DNA from: Rhodospirillales bacterium | Lineage (GTDB): Bacteria > Pseudomonadota > Alphaproteobacteria > Rhodospirillales > UBA2165 | Assembly (NCBI GenBank): GCA_022823235.1 | Contig: JAJDXO010000004.1 | Location: 1 to 64,000, forward strand | Length of the DNA: 64,000 nucleotides | Reading direction: 5' to 3' | Shown: positions 60,325-64,000 of the stretch, one piece after another | Numbering within the stretch: the first letter of the stretch is position 1 | How the letters are laid out: every line of letters starts with the position of its first letter | Translations under genes and position numbers: made by a program | Notes under the pieces: generated by a model | Database searches by the model: none | What the model was told of the DNA's origin: nothing | What the model saw: the letters and a program-made list of their open reading frames with translations, nothing else

Positions 60325-62640
60325 ATGGACGCAATTACCCCTAAACCCCTGATCAATCCGGCCTTCGACGGTGGCGCCACCGCGCTGCCCGATGGCCAGT
60401 ACAAATCGGCCTGCCGAATGTGTCATGGGGGCTGCGGCACCATCATGCACGTCGAAGGCGGCAAGCTGGTCCACATCGACGGAGACCCCGACAACCCGAT
60501 GAACCGTGGCAAGCTGTGTCCCTTGGGAGCGGCCAGCCTGGAGCAGGTCTACAACCCGTCCCGGCTCAAATATCCCATGCGCCGGGCCGGCGAACGGGGC
60601 GAGGGGAAGTGGGAGCGCATCTCCTGGGATGAGGCCTACGACGAGATGTGCGTCAAGATTCGCGAGGCCACCGAGCGCGACGGCGCCGAGAGCATCTGGG
60701 TGGGCACCGGAACCGGACGCCATCACTTCGGCTTTGTCTCCCGCTTCGCCAACGCCATCGGCACCCCCAACTGGTGCGAGCCGGGCACCGCTCAATGCTT
60801 CCGGCCCAGGGTTCACGGATCGATCATCACCATGGGCCAGCTGCCCATCTGCACCTACACCAACGAGGCGCAGCCGGACCTGATCCTGTTCTGGGGCCAC
60901 AACCCCATCTATTCCGGGCCCGACGGCGAATTGGGCTTCGGGGTGAAGGATGCCCTGGCCCGCAAGCCCAAGATCATCGTCGTCGACCCGCGCGAGACCA
61001 TGCTCGCCAAGCGCGCCGACTACTTTCTCCAGCTTCGCCCCGGCACCGACGATGCCCTGGGGCTCGCCATGCTCAACGTGATCATCGGCGAGGAGCTCTA
61101 CGACAAGGAGTTCGTCGAGAAATGGACCCACGGCTTCGACCGGCTCGCCGAACGGGTCGAGCGGTACACGCCCGAGTGGGCCGAACCCATTACATGGGTG
61201 AAGGCGGACGACATCCGGGGTGCGGCGCGGCTCTATGCCGAGACCAAGCCCTCCATGCTGGAGTGGGGATGCGCCATCGAGCACACGCCGGCCTGCTTCC
61301 AGACCGTCCGCGCGCTGCTCTGCCTGCCGTCGATCACCGGCAATATCGATCAGCCGGGGGGCTGGGCGTTCGGCATGATGGGCGTCGCCCCGCTGCCGCA
61401 GCTGTTCGACAAGATGCCCATGGAGCAGCAGCGGAAGCGCCTGGGCTACGACGATTACAAGGTGCTGTCGGGCGAATTGGCGCAGCTGCCGTCGGCCCAC
61501 ATCCCGAGCATCTTCGATGCCATCCGGACCAAAAAACCCTATCCGGTCACCACCGGACTGATCTTCGGCAACAACGCGCTCTCCACCTACGGCGAGGTGG
61601 ACGTGGTCTACGAGACCCTGATGGCGCTCGATTACCTGATGGTCGCCGAGCTCTACATGACGCCGACCGCCGAGCTCGCCGACCTGGTGCTGCCGGTGTC
61701 CACCTGGGCCGAGGTGGACGCGCTGCCCGCCGTGCCGTTTTACGGCCAGAACGTGATGCTCGCCCAGCAGAAGGTGGTGCAGGTGGGCGAGTGCGTGCAG
61801 GACGAAGTGATCATGACCGAGATCTGCCGCCGCCTCGGCACCGAGTTCGGCCGGGAGAGCCCCGAAGAGGTCTACGATTCCATGCTGGCGCCCAAGATGG
61901 GCATGAGCTTCGCCGAACTGCGGGAGCGGGGGTTCGTCCAACCCGAGTTCAAGTACCGCAAGTACGAGGAGAACGGCTTCAACACGCCGACCGGCAAGAT
62001 CGAGCTTTACTCCACGCGGATGGAGGAGTGGGGGGACGACCCGCTGCCCTATTTCGAGGAGCCGCCGGAAAGCCCCTACGCCACGCCGGAATTGGCCGAG
62101 GAGTATCCCTACATCCTGATCACCGGCGCGCGGCTGCCCACATATTTCCAGTCCGAGTACCGGCAGATGCCGACGCTGCGGCGCGGGCGGCCCGAACCCG
62201 AATGCGAACTTCACCCGGAGACGGCGGCCGAACTTGGGCTGGAGCAGGGGGACTGGGTCTCCATCGAAACCAAGCGGGGCAAGTGCCGCCAGAAGGTGCG
62301 CATCTTCGATGGCATCGATCCCCGGGTCATCCATGCCCAGCACGGCTGGTGGTTCCCGGAAGAAGACGAGAGCCCGGACCACGGCATCTGGCGGTCAAAC
62401 GCCAACACGCTCACCTCCATGCAGCCGCCCTTCTGCAAGTCCATGGGCACCTATCAGCTCCGCGCGCTCCTGTGCAAATTGGTCAAGGCCGACGAGGCGG
62501 ACGAACCCTGGCGGCCGCCCCACATCGCCGCCATGGACGGCAAGTGGCGATCCAACGTCGCCGACGTCCAGGACTGGGACGAGGCCGAGATCAAGGCCTG
62601 GCGCGAGATGCGCGGCGGCAAGAAACAGCGCCGGGTTTAG
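60325..62640 (+). CDS. Bis-MGD molybdopterin oxidoreductase, second orphan catalytic subunit
   Basis: A 771-residue DMSO-reductase-superfamily protein. Cysteines C30-x2-C33-x3-C37 and C65 bind a [4Fe-4S] cluster. Pterin-binding blocks include LILFWGHNPIYSGPDG, VVDPRETMLAKRADYFLQLRPGTDDALGLAM and ITGARLPTYFQSEYRQMP. NWCEPGTAQC may carry the molybdenum or tungsten ligand cysteine. There is no Tat signal and no partner Fe-S or membrane gene, so it is cytoplasmic and its electron partner is unlinked. It differs in length and motifs from the enzyme at 9222-11303, so they are not recent duplicates. It is divergent from the C1 cluster, with which it may be co-regulated. Confidence 0.88.
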   Translation: MDAITPKPLINPAFDGGATALPDGQYKSACRMCHGGCGTIMHVEGGKLVHIDGDPDNPMNRGKLCPLGAASLEQVYNPSRLKYPMRRAGERGEGKWERISWDEAYDEMCVKIREATERDGAESIWVGTGTGRHHFGFVSRFANAIGTPNWCEPGTAQCFRPRVHGSIITMGQLPICTYTNEAQPDLILFWGHNPIYSGPDGELGFGVKDALARKPKIIVVDPRETMLAKRADYFLQLRPGTDDALGLAMLNVIIGEELYDKEFVEKWTHGFDRLAERVERYTPEWAEPITWVKADDIRGAARLYAETKPSMLEWGCAIEHTPACFQTVRALLCLPSITGNIDQPGGWAFGMMGVAPLPQLFDKMPMEQQRKRLGYDDYKVLSGELAQLPSAHIPSIFDAIRTKKPYPVTTGLIFGNNALSTYGEVDVVYETLMALDYLMVAELYMTPTAELADLVLPVSTWAEVDALPAVPFYGQNVMLAQQKVVQVGECVQDEVIMTEICRRLGTEFGRESPEEVYDSMLAPKMGMSFAELRERGFVQPEFKYRKYEENGFNTPTGKIELYSTRMEEWGDDPLPYFEEPPESPYATPELAEEYPYILITGARLPTYFQSEYRQMPTLRRGRPEPECELHPETAAELGLEQGDWVSIETKRGKCRQKVRIFDGIDPRVIHAQHGWWFPEEDESPDHGIWRSNANTLTSMQPPFCKSMGTYQLRALLCKLVKADEADEPWRPPHIAAMDGKWRSNVADVQDWDEAEIKAWREMRGGKKQRRV

Positions 62641-62650
62641 TTCCTGGGAA

Positions 62651-63121
62651 CTAGCGTCGCAAACCCAGTCTAGACAGCATTTCGTTTCCCCCGTCCAAAT
62701 GGAGGGCCGTCACGACCCAACGATCACCGAGATTTTGAAATCTCGCTGAAATCAGCATGAATTGGACGGGAAGCTTTCCGTTCAGAAAATAACGGATCAC
62801 CGCGAACTTACTGCCAAATTTTTTCTCTTCTGCTAGTTCCCGGCCAGAATACTCGCCCACACCAGCGGACTTCCATGCGTTGACGAGGACGGGCGAGAGT
62901 TCCTCCCAAGTAGTGTTGGCGTTAGTCATCAAATGAATTAAGGGATCTCTGCTGCTCGCAAATTCTACCATACGCTGGCTCTCACCTGAGACCAACAGTT
63001 CCGTCAGGTGCTCGACATCAGACTTCGCTTCTTCGTAACTCTGGGAGTTGGCTGGGTGGGTCATCGCCAACCCACCCAATAAAATGGCTACGAAGCCCAA
63101 CAGTTTGATTTTCTCGGTCAT
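62651..63121 (-). CDS. Small exported protein of unknown function
   Basis: A 156-residue protein with a signal peptide (LLGFVAILLGGLAMTHPANS, cleaved before QSYEE). The mature part, with NANTTWEELSPVLVNAW and FNGKLPVQFMLISARF-like strands, resembles small cystatin- or NTF2-like periplasmic folds (DUF3887/DUF4019-like), which is only a visual impression. It is AT-richer than its neighbours. It is convergent with the molybdoenzyme gene, leaving ten bases between the stops, and lies downstream of the cupin gene on the same strand. Confidence 0.65.
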   Translation of the reverse strand: MTEKIKLLGFVAILLGGLAMTHPANSQSYEEAKSDVEHLTELLVSGESQRMVEFASSRDPLIHLMTNANTTWEELSPVLVNAWKSAGVGEYSGRELAEEKKFGSKFAVIRYFLNGKLPVQFMLISARFQNLGDRWVVTALHLDGGNEMLSRLGLRR

Positions 63122-63145
63122 GTTGTTGGTGCTGGTGAGCGGCGT

Positions 63146-63727
63146 CTATGCCGCATTCTGCGGCGGATCGAAGTGGAAGAAATCGCGGAAGCCGTCGGCG
63201 ATCTTCTTGCCGAAATCCGTCTCCACCCCCTGGACGATGGAATCCGGGATCGATACGTCGTCGCGGCCTTCCTCGACGCCGGTGATCACCGTCAGCTGCA
63301 CCGCGTCCGTATCGCCGATGTTCTTGAACCCGCGATAGACCCGGGGCGGGCAGGAGAAGGTGTCCCACTTGTTGAGCACCAGCGTGTGCTCGACGGGATC
63401 GCCGATGTAGTACTCGATGCTGCCTTCGAGGCACATGAAGGTTTCGAATGTGGAATTGTGGCTGTGCAGGCACGGGCCCTGGCCGGGGGGCATGATGGAA
63501 ATGAACATGGTCGAGCCGGCCGCGCCGACGATGGGCGAGTCGTTGCCGAACGGGCTCTTGGTGTCGTCCAGAATGATCGGCATCAGTTTCCGCGCATAGA
63601 ACACGTCCATGGCGTCCTGGCCGACCCATTCCAGATCGTCGGCGGACGACATCTGCCGGAGGTCGCTGAACCGCCCGATCCGGCTTTCGATTTCCTCGGC
63701 TGTGGGTGTGTAAATCTCGTTGCTCAT
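63146..63727 (-). CDS. Cupin domain protein
   Basis: A 193-residue protein with one cupin barrel. The two cupin motifs are visible as GPCLHSHNSTFETFMCLEG (metal histidines and glutamate) and CPPRVYRGFKNIGDTDAVQLTVI. It could be a dioxygenase, isomerase or sensor; cupins are too diverse to assign a substrate. GGGAGGAAAAC precedes the ATG. The downstream small exported protein gene is 25 bases away. Confidence 0.85.
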   Translation of the reverse strand: MSNEIYTPTAEEIESRIGRFSDLRQMSSADDLEWVGQDAMDVFYARKLMPIILDDTKSPFGNDSPIVGAAGSTMFISIMPPGQGPCLHSHNSTFETFMCLEGSIEYYIGDPVEHTLVLNKWDTFSCPPRVYRGFKNIGDTDAVQLTVITGVEEGRDDVSIPDSIVQGVETDFGKKIADGFRDFFHFDPPQNAA

Positions 63728-63809
63728 TGTTTTCCTCCCATCACTGGTGGATCAGTTCTGCTCATGAAATAAGGTTAGCACGAATCCCGGTGGGGGAGGC
63801 CAGCCCCGC

Positions 63810-64000
63810 TTACCTGACGCTGATCTTGTCGAGCACCCAGAGCGCCCCGAACAGGATCGGCTGGTGGATCAAATAGATCAGCAGCGTCTTCCGGCCCATC
63901 AAGCGGAGCAGGTCGGGAATCCGGCCCTCGGGCCTCCACCCTTCCAATTGCCCCATGATCCCGGGCGAGCCGAGCAGCAACTGCATGAAGGCGAAGCCCA
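63810..64000 (-). CDS. DUF1624/HGSNAT-like membrane acyltransferase, 3' end only
   Basis: The last 63 codons of a minus-strand gene that runs off the window. The visible C-terminus contains LRLMGRKTLLIYLIHQPILFGAL, the conserved final helix motif (G-R-x-S/T-L-x2-Y-L-x-H-Q-P) of the heparan-alpha-glucosaminide N-acetyltransferase/DUF1624 family. These are multi-spanning membrane acyltransferases acting on sugars or other acceptors. The start and most of the protein are outside the window. Confidence 0.75.
   Translation of the reverse strand, partial: GFAFMQLLLGSPGIMGQLEGWRPEGRIPDLLRLMGRKTLLIYLIHQPILFGALWVLDKISVR

Overview
The window is a stretch of GC-rich bacterial chromosome with about 50 densely packed genes. 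No rRNA, tRNA, transposase, integrase or CRISPR array was found. An ELM1-family protein, HspQ, TRAP/TAXI and NitT-type importers, a PhoX protein and palindromic intergenic units suggest an alphaproteobacterium, probably Rhodospirillales-like. That placement is inference; no marker gene fixes it.

Layout. (1) 60-4372: an AT-richer accessory patch with a DUF6508 protein, a single-chain type ISP/IIG restriction-modification enzyme and a divergent membrane protein. It ends in a dispersed repeat whose second copy lies at 56230-56354. (2) 4781-14044: LLM flavin monooxygenase, Tat-exported PhoX protein, PhyH dioxygenase, orphan bis-MGD molybdoenzyme, YejA-like binding protein and dienelactone hydrolase. 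A possible 21-codon ORF with a full-length Shine-Dalgarno match lies near 8295. (3) 14264-22867: a NitT/SsuA-type ABC importer (binding protein, ATPase, permease), a RidA-fold protein, and on the other strand a TAXI binding protein, fused TRAP permease and molybdenum hydroxylase large subunit. (4) 23107-29683: a MarR regulator, then a peptide-type ABC importer without ATPase genes, an amidohydrolase and a CmcJ/NvfI-type oxidoreductase. (5) 29744-40356: mixed metabolic and housekeeping genes (DUF3500 protein, beta-hydroxyacid dehydrogenase, iron alcohol dehydrogenase, pyrE, cold-shock protein, hspQ, ELM1) and two tandem class III nucleotide cyclases.

(6) 40449-45684 is the most unusual part. 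Four overlapping minus-strand genes encode a ParB-like protein, an SNF2-type helicase, a DUF3883-like predicted nuclease and a D12-class adenine methyltransferase. The block is AT-richer than its surroundings and is bracketed by an 18-19 bp direct repeat (40389-40407 and 45800-45817). It looks like a horizontally acquired restriction or anti-phage cassette that I cannot match to a named system.

(7) 45819-53846: a feruloyl-CoA-synthetase-like ligase, a MetE-like protein, a Rieske oxygenase of the O-demethylase type, gamma-glutamyltransferase and a semialdehyde-type aldehyde dehydrogenase, consistent with catabolism of methoxylated aromatics. (8) 53946-60146: an exported metallo-beta-lactamase-fold hydrolase, an MFS transporter, a 700-bp spacer full of palindromes, and a C1 cluster (purU, metF and a predicted HTH plus SAM-methyltransferase protein). 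(9) 60325-64000: a second orphan molybdoenzyme, a small exported protein, a cupin protein and the 3' end of a DUF1624/HGSNAT-type membrane acyltransferase cut by the window edge.

How the genes may work together (inference): most operons pair one importer with one or two oxidative enzymes, as in a scavenging heterotroph. One-carbon units released by regions 7 and 2 could feed the purU/metF folate cluster in region 8. The two restriction/defence loci are probably separate imports.
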